From Comamonadaceae bacterium OTU4NAUVB1 (GTDB lineage Bacteria; Pseudomonadota; Gammaproteobacteria; Burkholderiales; Burkholderiaceae_C): a stretch of 64,000 bases of DNA. Numbering within the stretch: position 1 is the stretch's first letter; each line of letters starts with the position of its first letter. The stretch spans positions 2,666,001 through 2,730,000 of the forward strand of contig CP099605.1 in the NCBI GenBank assembly GCA_024372625.1, written 5' to 3'. Made by a program: the position numbers and the translations under genes. Of this stretch, positions 8,257 to 17,257 are shown one piece after another. A model generated the notes under the pieces. It saw only the letters and a list, made by a program, of their open reading frames with translations, did not search any database and was not told the DNA's origin.

Positions 8257-9497
8257 GCGCGCGCTCCCTTCGTCTCGATGCCGGCGGCGGTGGCGACGCC
8301 CGCGGGCGGCAGCGCTTCCGGTTCCATGCCCTCGCCGGCGGCCAGCGCGCGCTGCGCCTCCTGCCGGGCGTCGCCCGACGCCGCCGCGCCCTGGGCCTGG
8401 GGAGCGCGCCACTTGCGCACCAGCCCGACGATGCCCTGGGGCAGGAACAGCGTCACGGCGATGAACAGCGCGCCGAGGAAGTAGAGCCAGTACTCCGGGT
8501 ACGCCACCGTCAGCCAGCTCTTGGCGCCGTTGACGATGAAGGCGCCCACGATCGGGCCGATCAGCGTGGCGCGCCCTCCCACCGCCGCCCAGATCGCGAT
8601 CTCGATCGAGTTGGCCGCGCTCATCTCGCCCGGATTGATGATGCCCACCTGCGGCACGTAGAGCGCGCCGGCCACGCCGCACATCACGGCCGAGATCACC
8701 CAGATCGTCAGCTTGTAGGGCAACGGGTTGTAGCCCGAGAACATGACCCGCGTCTCGGCGTCGCGGATGGCCTGCAGCACGCGGCCGAACTTGCTCGCCA
8801 CCAGCCACTTCGCGAACAGGAAGGAGGCGAGCAGCGTGAGTCCGGTGATGGCGAACAGCGTCATGCGCGTGGCCTGCGTGGCGATGGGGATGTCCAGGAT
8901 GCGCTTGAAGTCGGTGAAGCCGTTGTTGCCGCCGAAGCCGGTCTCGTTGCGGAAGAACAGCAGCATCGCCGCGAAGGTCAGGGCCTGCGTGATGATCGAG
9001 AAGTACACGCCCTTGATGCGCGAGCGGAAGGCGAAGAAGCCGAACACCAGCGCGATCAGGCCCGGCACCGCGACGATCAGCACCAGCGTCATCGCGAAGC
9101 TGCCGCTGAAGGTCCAATGCCAGGGGAGCTCCTTCCAGTCGAGGAACACCATGAAGTCGGGCAGGTCGCTCTTGTAGTTGCCGTCGCGCCCGATCTGGCG
9201 CATCAGGTACATGCCCATCATGTAGCCGCCCAGCGCGAAGAACAGCCCGTGGCCGAGCGACAGGATGCCCGTGTAGCCCCAGATCAGGTCCATCGCCAGC
9301 GCGCAGATGGCGTAGCACATGATCTTGGCCGTCAGGGCCACGGCGTAGTCGCTCAGGTGGAAGGGGCTGTCCGGGCTCACCCACATGTTGAGCATCGGCG
9401 CCACCGCGCACACCGCGATCAGCGCCACGAAGAACGCGGTCCAGCCCTTGCCGCGCAGCAGCGGCCCCCTGGTCGGCAGAGTCACTGCGGCGGTCAT
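8253..9497 (-). CDS. urtC: Urea ABC transporter permease UrtC
   Basis: A 414-residue LivM-type permease with about ten membrane helices. Family segments include GYTGILSLGHGLFFALGGY and GGRATLIGPIVGA. A hydrophilic tail of about 45 residues follows the last helix. It pairs with UrtB to form the urea channel. Both ends overlap neighbours by ATGA (9494-9497 with urtB and 8253-8256 with urtD), showing a tightly coupled operon. Confidence 0.93.
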   Translation of the reverse strand: MTAAVTLPTRGPLLRGKGWTAFFVALIAVCAVAPMLNMWVSPDSPFHLSDYAVALTAKIMCYAICALAMDLIWGYTGILSLGHGLFFALGGYMMGMYLMRQIGRDGNYKSDLPDFMVFLDWKELPWHWTFSGSFAMTLVLIVAVPGLIALVFGFFAFRSRIKGVYFSIITQALTFAAMLLFFRNETGFGGNNGFTDFKRILDIPIATQATRMTLFAITGLTLLASFLFAKWLVASKFGRVLQAIRDAETRVMFSGYNPLPYKLTIWVISAVMCGVAGALYVPQVGIINPGEMSAANSIEIAIWAAVGGRATLIGPIVGAFIVNGAKSWLTVAYPEYWLYFLGALFIAVTLFLPQGIVGLVRKWRAPQAQGAAASGDARQEAQRALAAGEGMEPEALPPAGVATAAGIETKGARA

Positions 9498-11074
9498 GCT
9501 TCCCGTCCCTTCATGGCGAAGATGCCCTGGGGCCGCTTCTGGATGAACACGATGATGAACACCAGCACCGCGATCTTGGCCAGCACCGCGCCGGCCCAGC
9601 CCTCGATGAACTTGTTGAGGATGCCCAGCCCCATGGCCGCGTACACCGTGCCGGCGAGCTGGCCGACGCCGCCCATCACCACCACCATGAACGAGTCGAC
9701 GATGTAGCTCTGGCCGAGGTCCGGGCCGACGTTGCCGATCTGGCTGAGCGCGCAGCCCGCCAGGCCGGCGATGCCCGAGCCCAGCGCGAAGGCATAGGTG
9801 TCGATGCGCGCCGTGTTCACGCCCATGCAGGAGGCGATCGGGCGGTTCTGCGTGACCCCGCGCACGAACAGCCCGAGCCGCGTGCGGCCGATGAGCCAGC
9901 CCATGGCCAGCAGCACCGCCACCGCGAACACGATGATGCCGATGCGGTTCCAGGGCAGCGAGACGTTGCCCAGCATGGTGAAGCCGCCGCTCATCCAGGC
10001 CGGGTTCTCCACGCCGACGTTCTGCGCGCCGAAGATCGAGCGCACCAGCTGCTGCAGCATCAGGCTGATGCCCCAGGTGGCCAGCAGCGTCTCCAGCGGG
10101 CGGCCGTACAGGAAGCGGATCACGCCGCGCTCGAGCACCGCGCCCACCAGCGCCGCGGCCAGGAACGACACCGGGATCGCGGCGAGCAGGTAGCCGCCGA
10201 ACCAGGCCTCGGGCAGGTAGCGCTGGAACACGCCCTGCATCAGGTAGGTGGCGTAGGCGCCGATCATCATCAGCTCGCCGTGCGCCATGTTGATCACGCC
10301 CATCAGGCCGTAGGTGATCGCCAGGCCGAGCGCGGCGAGCAGCAGCACCGAGCCCAGGCTGATGCCGCTGAAGACGGCGTTGATGCGGTCGCCCCAGACC
10401 AGGCGGTCGTCGATGCTCCGGATCGCGGCCGTCAGCGCGGCCTTGACCTCGGCGTCGTCCTCCTTGCCCAGGCGCTCGTTGAGCAGCAGCTTGACCTCGG
10501 GGCTGCCGCTGGTGGCCAGGGCGCCGGCGGCCTCGATGCGGCGCGCGCGGTCGGCGCTGTCGAGCAGGCTGGCCGCGCGCACGCGCTCCAGCCGGGCCTT
10601 GATGGCGGGCACCTGCTCGGCGGCCAGGGCCTTCTCGATCAGCGGCAGGCGCGATTCGTCGGGCTCGTTCAGCAGCGTCTGCACGGCGTCGCCACGCACC
10701 TTCTCGTCCGCGCTCGTGAGCTGGAGCGCGGCCATCGCCGAGGCCAGCGTGCTGCGCAGCAGGTTGTTGTTGACGATGTCCTCGGCGTCGTCGGGTACCT
10801 TGGCTTCGGCGCCGGTGACGGGATCGAAGCCCTTGTCGTCCTTCGTCACGAAGACGCGCTCGGGCGTGGTCTTCACGGCGTCGTCGGCCATCGCCTGGAA
10901 AAAGTCGGCCGTCCTCGCATCGGCCGTGAGCACGGCCTTGTTGATGGCGACGACGCGGTCGTCGGTCTCGCCCGATGCCATGGCCCGCGCCTCGTCGGAC
11001 GTCAGCGCCTGGGCCGGCCAGGCCGCCAGCAGCGCGAGCGCCGTCGCGCAGGAGTAGAGAAAGCGCATGGTCAT
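9494..11074 (-). CDS. urtB: Urea ABC transporter permease UrtB
   Basis: About 526 residues: a signal peptide (ending near AQA), a periplasmic helical region (about 25-220, including ERVFVTKDDKGFDPVTG) and a LivH-type permease half with GLAITYGLMGVINMAHGE. The long N-terminal domain is typical of UrtB and absent from LivH, supporting urea specificity. The start at 11074 (MTMRFL) is preferred because the signal peptide begins there; the frame is open to 11146 without conserved content. No good Shine-Dalgarno is visible for either choice. Confidence 0.9.
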   Translation of the reverse strand: MTMRFLYSCATALALLAAWPAQALTSDEARAMASGETDDRVVAINKAVLTADARTADFFQAMADDAVKTTPERVFVTKDDKGFDPVTGAEAKVPDDAEDIVNNNLLRSTLASAMAALQLTSADEKVRGDAVQTLLNEPDESRLPLIEKALAAEQVPAIKARLERVRAASLLDSADRARRIEAAGALATSGSPEVKLLLNERLGKEDDAEVKAALTAAIRSIDDRLVWGDRINAVFSGISLGSVLLLAALGLAITYGLMGVINMAHGELMMIGAYATYLMQGVFQRYLPEAWFGGYLLAAIPVSFLAAALVGAVLERGVIRFLYGRPLETLLATWGISLMLQQLVRSIFGAQNVGVENPAWMSGGFTMLGNVSLPWNRIGIIVFAVAVLLAMGWLIGRTRLGLFVRGVTQNRPIASCMGVNTARIDTYAFALGSGIAGLAGCALSQIGNVGPDLGQSYIVDSFMVVVMGGVGQLAGTVYAAMGLGILNKFIEGWAGAVLAKIAVLVFIIVFIQKRPQGIFAMKGREA

Positions 11075-11201
11075 GGATGGATGCGACACGGATGGATTGA
11101 ACGTGGGAACCCGGCGCGACCGGCGTTGCCGGCCCGCGGACATCACCGCCCGGAGGCCGGGCTCGGCCCGCGAGGCAGGCCGGCCGGGGGGTATTGCCGG
11201 A

Positions 11202-11236
11202 ACACCGTGGAACCGGCTCCGCCGGTCCGCCGGTGT
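11202..11236 (-). repeat. Nested hairpin in the urtA-urtB spacer
   Basis: ACACCG (11202-11207) pairs with CGGTGT (11231-11236) around an inner ACCGG/CCGGT stem. The structure sits in the 216-bp spacer between urtA and urtB. Such a hairpin could stabilise the urtA 3' end or attenuate read-through, giving more receptor than permease. There is no T-tract, so it is not a classic terminator. The rest of the spacer is GC-rich and shows no gene. Confidence 0.4.
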
Positions 11237-11290
11237 CGCCCCCGGCAGGGGGTCGGGCGAAGCGGCACGCAGTGCGCGAGCCCCGGGGGG

Positions 11291-12562
11291 TTACATCTTC
11301 CCGGCGGGCTGGTCGGGCTTCTTGTCGTTGCCTTCGATGAACGGGCTCCACGGCTGGGCCTTGATCGGCGCCGGGGTCTTCCACACCACGCCGAACTGGC
11401 CGTCGGCCTTGATCTCGCCGATGAACACCGGCTTGTGCAGGTGATGGTTCTTGGCGTCCATCTCGACCGTGAAGCCGTCCGGCGCCTTGAAGGTCTGGCC
11501 GGCCATGGCGGCGATGACCTTGTCGGTGTCGGTCGACTTGGCCTTCTCCACGGCCTGCTTCCACATGTGCATGCCGATGTAGGTGGCTTCCATCGGGTCG
11601 TTGGTCAGGGGCTTGTCGGCCTGGCCGGGCAGCTTCTTGGCCTTGGCGTAGTCGCTCCACTGCTTGATGAACGCCGTGTTGGTCGGGTTCTTGATCGACA
11701 TGAAGTAGTTCCAGGCGGCCAGGTGACCCACCAGCGGCTTGGTGTCGACGCCGCGCAGTTCCTCCTCACCCACCGAGAAGGCGACGACCGGCACGTCCTT
11801 GGCCTTCAGGCCGGCGTTGCCCAGTTCCTTGTAGAACGGCACGTTGGAGTCGCCGTTGATGGTGGAGATCACAGCCGTCTTGCCGCCCTGGGAGAACTTC
11901 TTGATGTCGGCGACGATGGTCTGGTAGTCGCTGTGGCCGAACGGGGTGTACTTCTCCTCGATGTCCGAATCCTTCACGCCCTTGCTCTTGAGGAAGGCGC
12001 GCAGGATCTTGTTGGTGGTGCGCGGGTAGACGTAGTCGGTGCCCAGCAGCACGAAGCGCTTGGCGCCGCCGCCGGCCTTGCTCATCAGGTATTCGACGGC
12101 CGGGATGGCCTGCTGGTTGGGCGCCGCGCCCGTGTAGAACACGTTCTTCGACAGCTCCTCGCCCTCGTACTGCACGGGGTAGAACAGCAGGCCGTTCTGC
12201 TCCTCGACCACCGGCAGGACCGACTTGCGCGACACCGAGGTCCAGCAGCCGAAGATCACGGCGACCTTATCCTGGCCGAGCAGCTGCTTGGTCTTCTCGG
12301 CGAACAGCGGCCAGTTGGAGGCCGGGTCGACGATCACGGGTTCGAGCTTCTTGCCCATCACGCCGCCCTTGGCGTTGATCTCCTCGATGGTCATCAGCGC
12401 CACGTCCTTGAGCGCGGTCTCGGAGATGGCCATGGTGCCCGAGAGCGAGTGCAGGATGCCGACCTTGATGGTGTCGGCGGCGAAGGCCGGCGCGGCGGCG
12501 AAGCCGGCGAGCGCGGCGGCGGCGGTGATCGCCTTGAGGGTGAAACGGCGTTGCTGCTGCAT
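11291..12562 (-). CDS. urtA: Urea ABC transporter substrate-binding protein UrtA
   Basis: A 423-residue periplasmic receptor. The signal peptide runs to about residue 29 (AAPAFAADTIKVG), followed by the Leu/Ile/Val-type receptor fold with GILHSLSGTMAISET near the start. VIFGCWTSVSRKSVLP and the NGLLFYPVQYEG segment are strongly conserved in UrtA/FmdD proteins. It captures urea (or short amides) for UrtBCDE. A strong AAGGA ribosome site precedes the ATG. It is first in the operon; no urease or amidase is encoded in the window. Confidence 0.95.
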   Translation of the reverse strand: MQQQRRFTLKAITAAAALAGFAAAPAFAADTIKVGILHSLSGTMAISETALKDVALMTIEEINAKGGVMGKKLEPVIVDPASNWPLFAEKTKQLLGQDKVAVIFGCWTSVSRKSVLPVVEEQNGLLFYPVQYEGEELSKNVFYTGAAPNQQAIPAVEYLMSKAGGGAKRFVLLGTDYVYPRTTNKILRAFLKSKGVKDSDIEEKYTPFGHSDYQTIVADIKKFSQGGKTAVISTINGDSNVPFYKELGNAGLKAKDVPVVAFSVGEEELRGVDTKPLVGHLAAWNYFMSIKNPTNTAFIKQWSDYAKAKKLPGQADKPLTNDPMEATYIGMHMWKQAVEKAKSTDTDKVIAAMAGQTFKAPDGFTVEMDAKNHHLHKPVFIGEIKADGQFGVVWKTPAPIKAQPWSPFIEGNDKKPDQPAGKM

Positions 12563-12672
12563 GGTGACTTCCTTCTCCGTTGGTGTCTGGGATGGAGGCG
12601 AGTCTGCGCAGCGGGACCGTTTCGACCAATACGCCGGGTGGCGTACGGCGGACGGGCGCGCGGCCCGGCGGG

Positions 12673-13650
12673 TCAGGCCCCGGGCATCGGGCGCGGCAGC
12701 GGCGCGCCGTCCAACCAGGCCTCCACGCCCTCGACCGCGTCCCGGTAGAAGCGCTCGAACACCGGCTGCGACACGAAACCCAGGTGCGGCGACAGCAGCG
12801 CGTTGGGGAGTTCGCGCAGCGGGTGCGCGGCGGGCAGCGGCTCGATCGCGTGGACGTCGAGCGCCGCCGCGCCCGGACGACCGGCGCGCAGGGCGGCGAC
12901 CAGCGCGTCCTCGTCCACGAGGCCGGCGCGCGAGGTGTTCACGAACACGGCGTCCGTGCGCATCCGCGCCAGCCGCTGCGCGTCGAACAGGTGGCGCGTC
13001 GCCTCGGTCATCACCAGGTGCAGGCTCACGACCTTCGAGGTGCGCACCAGTTCGTCGAGCGCGACCGCGCGCGCGCCGTGTTCGGCGGCCCGCGCGTCGG
13101 TCATGCGCGGACTCCACGTCACCACCTCCATGCCGAAGGCCTGGGCCACGCGCGCCACGCGTCCGCCGATCTCGCCGAGGCCGACCAGCCCGAGCCGCTC
13201 GCCGTGCAGCACCTGCCCGAGCGGGCCGCCATCGCGCCATCGCCCCTCCCGCAACGCCTCGAGGGCCTGCGGCAGGCGCTTGACCGCCGCCAGGATCAGC
13301 GCCCAGGCGAGCTCGCAGGTGCTCTCCTTGGACGGCCCCCAGGCCGTGTGGCAGACCGGCACGCCCCGCGCGTGCAACGCGGCGACGTCGAGCGCCGCGT
13401 TGCGCGTGCCGGTGAAGGCGAGGTACTTCAGCCGGGGCATGGCCGCGACCAGCGCGGCATCGACCGGCGTGCGGTCGCGCATCAGCACCAGCGCGTCGGC
13501 GTCCTTCACGGCGTCGAGCAGCGCGTCGCCCCGCAGCGGCGAGGTGTGGATGCGCAGGTCGGCGCGCCGCTCGACGCCGGACCAGTCGGCCAGCCGGCGG
13601 GCGGCGTCTTCATGGTCGTCGAGCACGACGACGAGGGGGCGGGTGTTCAT
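12673..13650 (-). CDS. D-2-hydroxyacid dehydrogenase family protein
   Basis: A 325-residue NAD(P)-dependent oxidoreductase. The Rossmann motif is GLGEIGGRVA near residue 160. The catalytic triad is Arg in NTSRAGL, Glu in HAIEPLP and His in SPHLGF. The family interconverts 2-keto and D-2-hydroxy acids. The start overlaps the stop of the upstream 127-residue gene by ATGA. It closes a minus-strand unit containing a Bug receptor, suggesting catabolism of a hydroxy or keto acid. Substrate is unresolved. Confidence 0.9.
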   Translation of the reverse strand: MNTRPLVVVLDDHEDAARRLADWSGVERRADLRIHTSPLRGDALLDAVKDADALVLMRDRTPVDAALVAAMPRLKYLAFTGTRNAALDVAALHARGVPVCHTAWGPSKESTCELAWALILAAVKRLPQALEALREGRWRDGGPLGQVLHGERLGLVGLGEIGGRVARVAQAFGMEVVTWSPRMTDARAAEHGARAVALDELVRTSKVVSLHLVMTEATRHLFDAQRLARMRTDAVFVNTSRAGLVDEDALVAALRAGRPGAAALDVHAIEPLPAAHPLRELPNALLSPHLGFVSQPVFERFYRDAVEGVEAWLDGAPLPRPMPGA

Positions 13651-14030
13651 GTCGGATCGATCAGGAGACCGGCGTCCAGCGCGCGGATGCGTGGGTCGAC
13701 GTAGTAGCCGCCGTATTCCGTGTAGCGCAGGAACGGCCGGGCGCAGTTCACGCAGCGCCACAGTTCGCAGCGGTTGTAGGGGAAATGGGCGAGGGAGACG
13801 GGCGCGTCGGGCGCGTCGTAGCGCGTGCCGTGGGGGTGGAACTCCTCCAGGGTCGGCTCGTCGTAGGCGTCGCCCGCGCGCAGGCTGCCGACGCGTTCGA
13901 GCAACGCGCCGTCGAAGGTCGCCGGCAGGCTCTCCCAGCCCCGGCACCGCAAGGCACCGCACGGGCAGGCCGGGTCGGGCGCATGGCGCGCGGCGGCCTC
14001 CCGGAGGTCCTTGATCGTCAGGGCCGCCAT
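13647..14030 (-). CDS. Conserved small Cys-rich protein of unknown function
   Basis: A 127-residue protein I do not recognise as a named family. It has no signal peptide or membrane helix. Two cysteine clusters (CPCGALRC near residues 22-29 and CVNC near residues 93-96) could bind zinc or iron. Aromatic and His-rich stretches such as EFHPHGTRYD and YTEYGGYYVD lie between or after them. It starts one base after the stop of the Bug receptor and overlaps the dehydrogenase by four bases, so it is translated with both. A role tied to that pathway is plausible but undemonstrated. Confidence 0.75.
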   Translation of the reverse strand: MAALTIKDLREAAARHAPDPACPCGALRCRGWESLPATFDGALLERVGSLRAGDAYDEPTLEEFHPHGTRYDAPDAPVSLAHFPYNRCELWRCVNCARPFLRYTEYGGYYVDPRIRALDAGLLIDPT

Positions 14031-14031
14031 G

Positions 14032-15003
14032 TCAGTCGGGCGTCGCGCCGGAGGTCTTGACGACCTTGGTCCACTTGTCCAGGTCCTTCTGCGCGAAGGC
14101 CTGGAAGTCGGCCGTCGACATGTCCATCGGCTCGGCGCCGAGGGCGAAGATGCGCGCCTTCATCTCGGTGGCGGCGAGCGCCTCGCGCACGGCCTCGTTG
14201 AGGCGCTTCGCGATGGCCGGGTCCAGGCCCGCCGGCGCCAGGAGGCCGTACCACGGCTTGGCATCGAAGCCCGGCAGGCCCAGTTCGGCCACCGTCGGAA
14301 TGTCGGGGAACGCGGCCGAACGCGTGAGGCCGGTGCTGGCCAGCACCTTGATCTTGCCGGCCTTCACGTGCGGCATCGCCGGCACGGGGTTCTCGAACGA
14401 CACCGGCACCTGGCCCGCCAGCAGGTCGTTCATGGCCGGGCCCGACCCCTTGTACGGGATGTGCTGCATCTTGATGCCGGCGCTCTGGTTGAACATCTCG
14501 CCGATGATGTGCTGCGGGGTGCCCGAGCCGGCGGAGGCGAAATTGACCTTGTCGCCCTTCTTCGCGCGCGCGACGAGATCGGGGATGGAGGTGATGCCCG
14601 AGGCCGGGTTCGCCAGCACCACGAACGCCGCGTTGGCGACCGGCGCGACGAAGGTGAAGTCGGCGATCGGCTGGTAGGGAATCCGGGCGTAGAGCGAGGG
14701 CGAGATCACGATCGGCCCGCTCGCGGCCAGCAGCAGGGTGTAGCCGTCGGGCGCGGCCTTGGAGACGAAGTCGGTGCCGACGTTGCCGCCGGCCCCGCCC
14801 CGGTTCTCCACCACCACGGTCTGGCCGAGCTTCTGCTGCAGCGGGATCGCCAGCAGGCGCGCCATCACGTCGGTGGTGCCGCCCGGCGCGTAGGGCGAGA
14901 TGATCCTGATGGGCTGCCGGGCGGGCCAGGCCTGCGCCAGCGCGACGGCCGGCAGGAACGCGGCGGCGACGAGCGCCGGGACGAAGAGGCGGCGAGGGAT
15001 CAT
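14032..15003 (-). CDS. Bug/TctC-family periplasmic receptor (second copy)
   Basis: A 323-residue receptor with a signal peptide ending AVALAQAWPARQP and family motifs PYAPGGTTDVMAR, VVVENRGGAGGN and HIPYKGSGPAMN. It is clearly a paralogue of the protein at 396-1376 but divergent. A good AAGGAGA ribosome site precedes the ATG. It is followed after one base by the Cys-rich gene, the same one-base spacing seen for the first Bug gene. No TctAB permease is nearby. Ligand is unknown. Confidence 0.92.
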   Translation of the reverse strand: MIPRRLFVPALVAAAFLPAVALAQAWPARQPIRIISPYAPGGTTDVMARLLAIPLQQKLGQTVVVENRGGAGGNVGTDFVSKAAPDGYTLLLAASGPIVISPSLYARIPYQPIADFTFVAPVANAAFVVLANPASGITSIPDLVARAKKGDKVNFASAGSGTPQHIIGEMFNQSAGIKMQHIPYKGSGPAMNDLLAGQVPVSFENPVPAMPHVKAGKIKVLASTGLTRSAAFPDIPTVAELGLPGFDAKPWYGLLAPAGLDPAIAKRLNEAVREALAATEMKARIFALGAEPMDMSTADFQAFAQKDLDKWTKVVKTSGATPD

Positions 15004-15044
15004 GGAAGTCTCCTTGTGATGGTTTGGACGGAAAGGCGCGGCGT

Positions 15045-16106
15045 TCATGCCACGGCCTTGAACTGCTTCTCCGCGAACGCCCACACCAGGCGCGTGGCGT
15101 CGGGTCCGGCCGGGTCGCTGTAGGCGACGCTCTTGAGCCCGCCGCTCCAGGCGTGGCCGAGCCGCTCGATCTCGCAGAGGGTGACGTGGACGCGGCGCCC
15201 GCGCTTGAAGTCGGTCACGCGCATCGGATGGCGCTGTCCGCGCCGCACCAGGCGCTCGGCCACCGGCCGCGCCGCCGTCGCCGAGGCCCACACCATCGCG
15301 GCGCTGCGGGCGTTGTTCGACGCCACCACGTGGTCGGCGTCGCCGTGCAGCACCAGCAGCGGCGGCAGCACCGCGCCTTGCGCCGCCGCGCCGATGGCCT
15401 TGCCCACGGCGGTGGTCGGGATGGAGGCGGCGCGGCGCCCGTGCATCGCGCTGATGGCCGTGGCCGTGGACTGCGCGGCGCCCGGCGCCACGCCCGAATG
15501 CATCGCCACCGCCGCGAAGCGATGGGGATGGCGCGTGGCCAGCAGCGCCGCCATGCCGGCGCCGGCGGACAGGCCGGCCACCGCCACGCGCGCGCGGTCG
15601 ACGGCGTAGAGCAGGCAGACCTGGTCGATGGCCGCCATCAGCGTGGCGGCCTCGCGGTCGGCGTGGCCCGAGCGCGTGTCGTACCAGTTCCAGCAGCCCT
15701 TGGGGTGGTGCAGGCGGTCCTGTTCGGGATAGAGGACCAGGAAGCGCCCGCGCGCGGCGATGCGGTTCATGCGGGTGCTGGTGGCGAACTCGCGCCCGGT
15801 CTGGTCGCAGCCGTGGAGCATCACCATCAGCGGCAGCTTCTCGCCGACGGCGAGCTTCAGGCCCGGCGGGCGGTAGAGGTGGTAGCCGCGCGTGCCGGCC
15901 GGGCCCATGGCCATGCCGCCGATCCAGTCGCCCGGCCCGGGCGGCGGCTTGCGCTGCTCGGCCGCGGCGTCGACGACCTTCTTCGTCACCTGCTTGGTGA
16001 TGCGGCGGGTGCTGGTGATGGCGGCCTTGGTGAAGGCCTGGAGGTTGCGCTGGTAGGCGCGCGTGAAGGCGGTCGTGGCGGCGGAGGAAAGGGAACGTCG
16101 GGACAT
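15045..16106 (-). CDS. PHB depolymerase-family esterase (LpqC-like)
   Basis: A 353-residue alpha/beta hydrolase. The oxyanion region is MLHGCDQTG, the nucleophile serine is in GLSAGAG, the likely Asp is in LHGDADHVV and the His is in RLGHAWSGG. It resembles the poly(3-hydroxybutyrate) depolymerase/feruloyl esterase (LpqC) family. No clear signal peptide is present; the N-terminus is basic and helical, which points to an intracellular enzyme. It lies upstream of the second Bug receptor on the same strand with a 41-bp gap. Confidence 0.87.
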   Translation of the reverse strand: MSRRSLSSAATTAFTRAYQRNLQAFTKAAITSTRRITKQVTKKVVDAAAEQRKPPPGPGDWIGGMAMGPAGTRGYHLYRPPGLKLAVGEKLPLMVMLHGCDQTGREFATSTRMNRIAARGRFLVLYPEQDRLHHPKGCWNWYDTRSGHADREAATLMAAIDQVCLLYAVDRARVAVAGLSAGAGMAALLATRHPHRFAAVAMHSGVAPGAAQSTATAISAMHGRRAASIPTTAVGKAIGAAAQGAVLPPLLVLHGDADHVVASNNARSAAMVWASATAARPVAERLVRRGQRHPMRVTDFKRGRRVHVTLCEIERLGHAWSGGLKSVAYSDPAGPDATRLVWAFAEKQFKAVA

Positions 16107-16178
16107 GGCGCACAGTGTGACGCGTCGCCGCGCGCCCGGGCGTCGGCCTTCGGCCCCAATGCAGGCCGCCCGTCGCCC

Positions 16179-17093
16179 TCAGTAGATCTCGGGGACGATC
16201 ATGGTCCCGGGGACCGGCTGGCGGAAATAGTCCGGGTTGCGCATCCGCGCGGGCAGGCTGATGGGCGCGTGCTCGGTCTCGTGGTAGGGCAGCTGGCCCA
16301 GCAGGTGGGCGATGCAGTTCAGGCGCGCCTTCTTCTTGTCGACCGCCTGCACCACCCACCAGGGCGCCTCCTCGATGTGGGTGCGCTCCAGCATGATCTC
16401 CTTGGCCTTGGTGTATTCCTCCCAGCGGCGGCGGCTCTCCAGGTCCATCGGGCTGAGCTTCCACTGCTTGAGCGGATCGTGGATGCGACCGAGGAAGCGC
16501 AGGTGCTGCTCGTCGTCGGTGATGGAGAACCAGTACTTGATCAGCTTGATGCCCGAGCGCACCAGCATGCGCTCGAAGTCCGGCACGCTGCGGAAGAACT
16601 CCTCGTACTCGTCGTCGCTGCAGAAGCCCATGACGCGCTCGACGCCGGCGCGGTTGTACCAGCTGCGGTCGAACAGCACGATCTCGCCGGCGGCCGGCAG
16701 ATGGGCGACGTAGCGCTGGAAATACCACTGCGTGCGTTCGCGGTCGTTGGGCGCGGGCAGCGCCGCCACGCGCGCCACGCGCGGATTGAGCCGCTGCGTG
16801 ATGCGCTTGATCACGCCGCCCTTGCCGGCCGCGTCGCGGCCCTCGAACAGGATCACGACCTTCTGCTTGCTGTGCTGCACCCAGTCCTGCAGCTTGACCA
16901 GCTCGCCCTGCAGGCGGAACAGTTCCTTGAAGTAGGAGGCCCGCGCCGCGCGGTCGACGCCGATCGGGTCGCCGGCCTCGTCGACGTGGCGGTCCTCGAT
17001 CTCCAGCTCCAGTTCCTCGTCGTAGCTGTCGACGAGGTCGCGGGCGATGCGCTGCATCAGGTCGTCTTGGTCGGGGGTGAAGCTGGCCGGCAT
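16179..17093 (-). CDS. ppk2: Polyphosphate kinase 2 family protein
   Basis: A 304-residue cytoplasmic enzyme with the PPK2 P-loop FEGRDAAGKGG (near residue 83) and the lid/Walker B region LFDRSWYNRAGVE. PPK2 enzymes transfer phosphate between polyphosphate and nucleotides, usually making GTP or ATP from the diphosphate. Class I is likely from the single-domain length, but class cannot be proven here. It is divergent from the CorA-like transporter gene, and the 164-bp gap holds a remarkable composite palindrome. Confidence 0.92.
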   Translation of the reverse strand: MPASFTPDQDDLMQRIARDLVDSYDEELELEIEDRHVDEAGDPIGVDRAARASYFKELFRLQGELVKLQDWVQHSKQKVVILFEGRDAAGKGGVIKRITQRLNPRVARVAALPAPNDRERTQWYFQRYVAHLPAAGEIVLFDRSWYNRAGVERVMGFCSDDEYEEFFRSVPDFERMLVRSGIKLIKYWFSITDDEQHLRFLGRIHDPLKQWKLSPMDLESRRRWEEYTKAKEIMLERTHIEEAPWWVVQAVDKKKARLNCIAHLLGQLPYHETEHAPISLPARMRNPDYFRQPVPGTMIVPEIY

Positions 17094-17150
17094 GGTGTCG
17101 TCGCTCGAAGGGAAGGAAAGGATGGAAAGGCGGGCCCGCGATGCTGCCGG

Positions 17151-17210
17151 GCCGGCATGACCGCCGCATGACAGTTTCGCGAAACCGACACGCGCCTGTC
17201 ACATGCCGGC
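17151..17210. promoter_or_regulatory. 60-bp composite palindrome between ppk2 and the CorA-like gene
   Basis: Outer arms GCCGGCATG (17151-17159) and CATGCCGGC (17202-17210) enclose inner arms TGACAG (17169-17174) and CTGTCA (17196-17201). A perfect 12-bp palindrome GTTTCGCGAAAC lies at 17174-17185. It is located in the divergent promoter gap. The nesting suggests a paired operator, or a cruciform or mRNA hairpin at the 5' end of one transcript. Confidence 0.5.
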
Positions 17211-17257
17211 GCGACCATCCTCGCACCGCTCCCCTTTCCGACGCAACGCGAGTTTCC

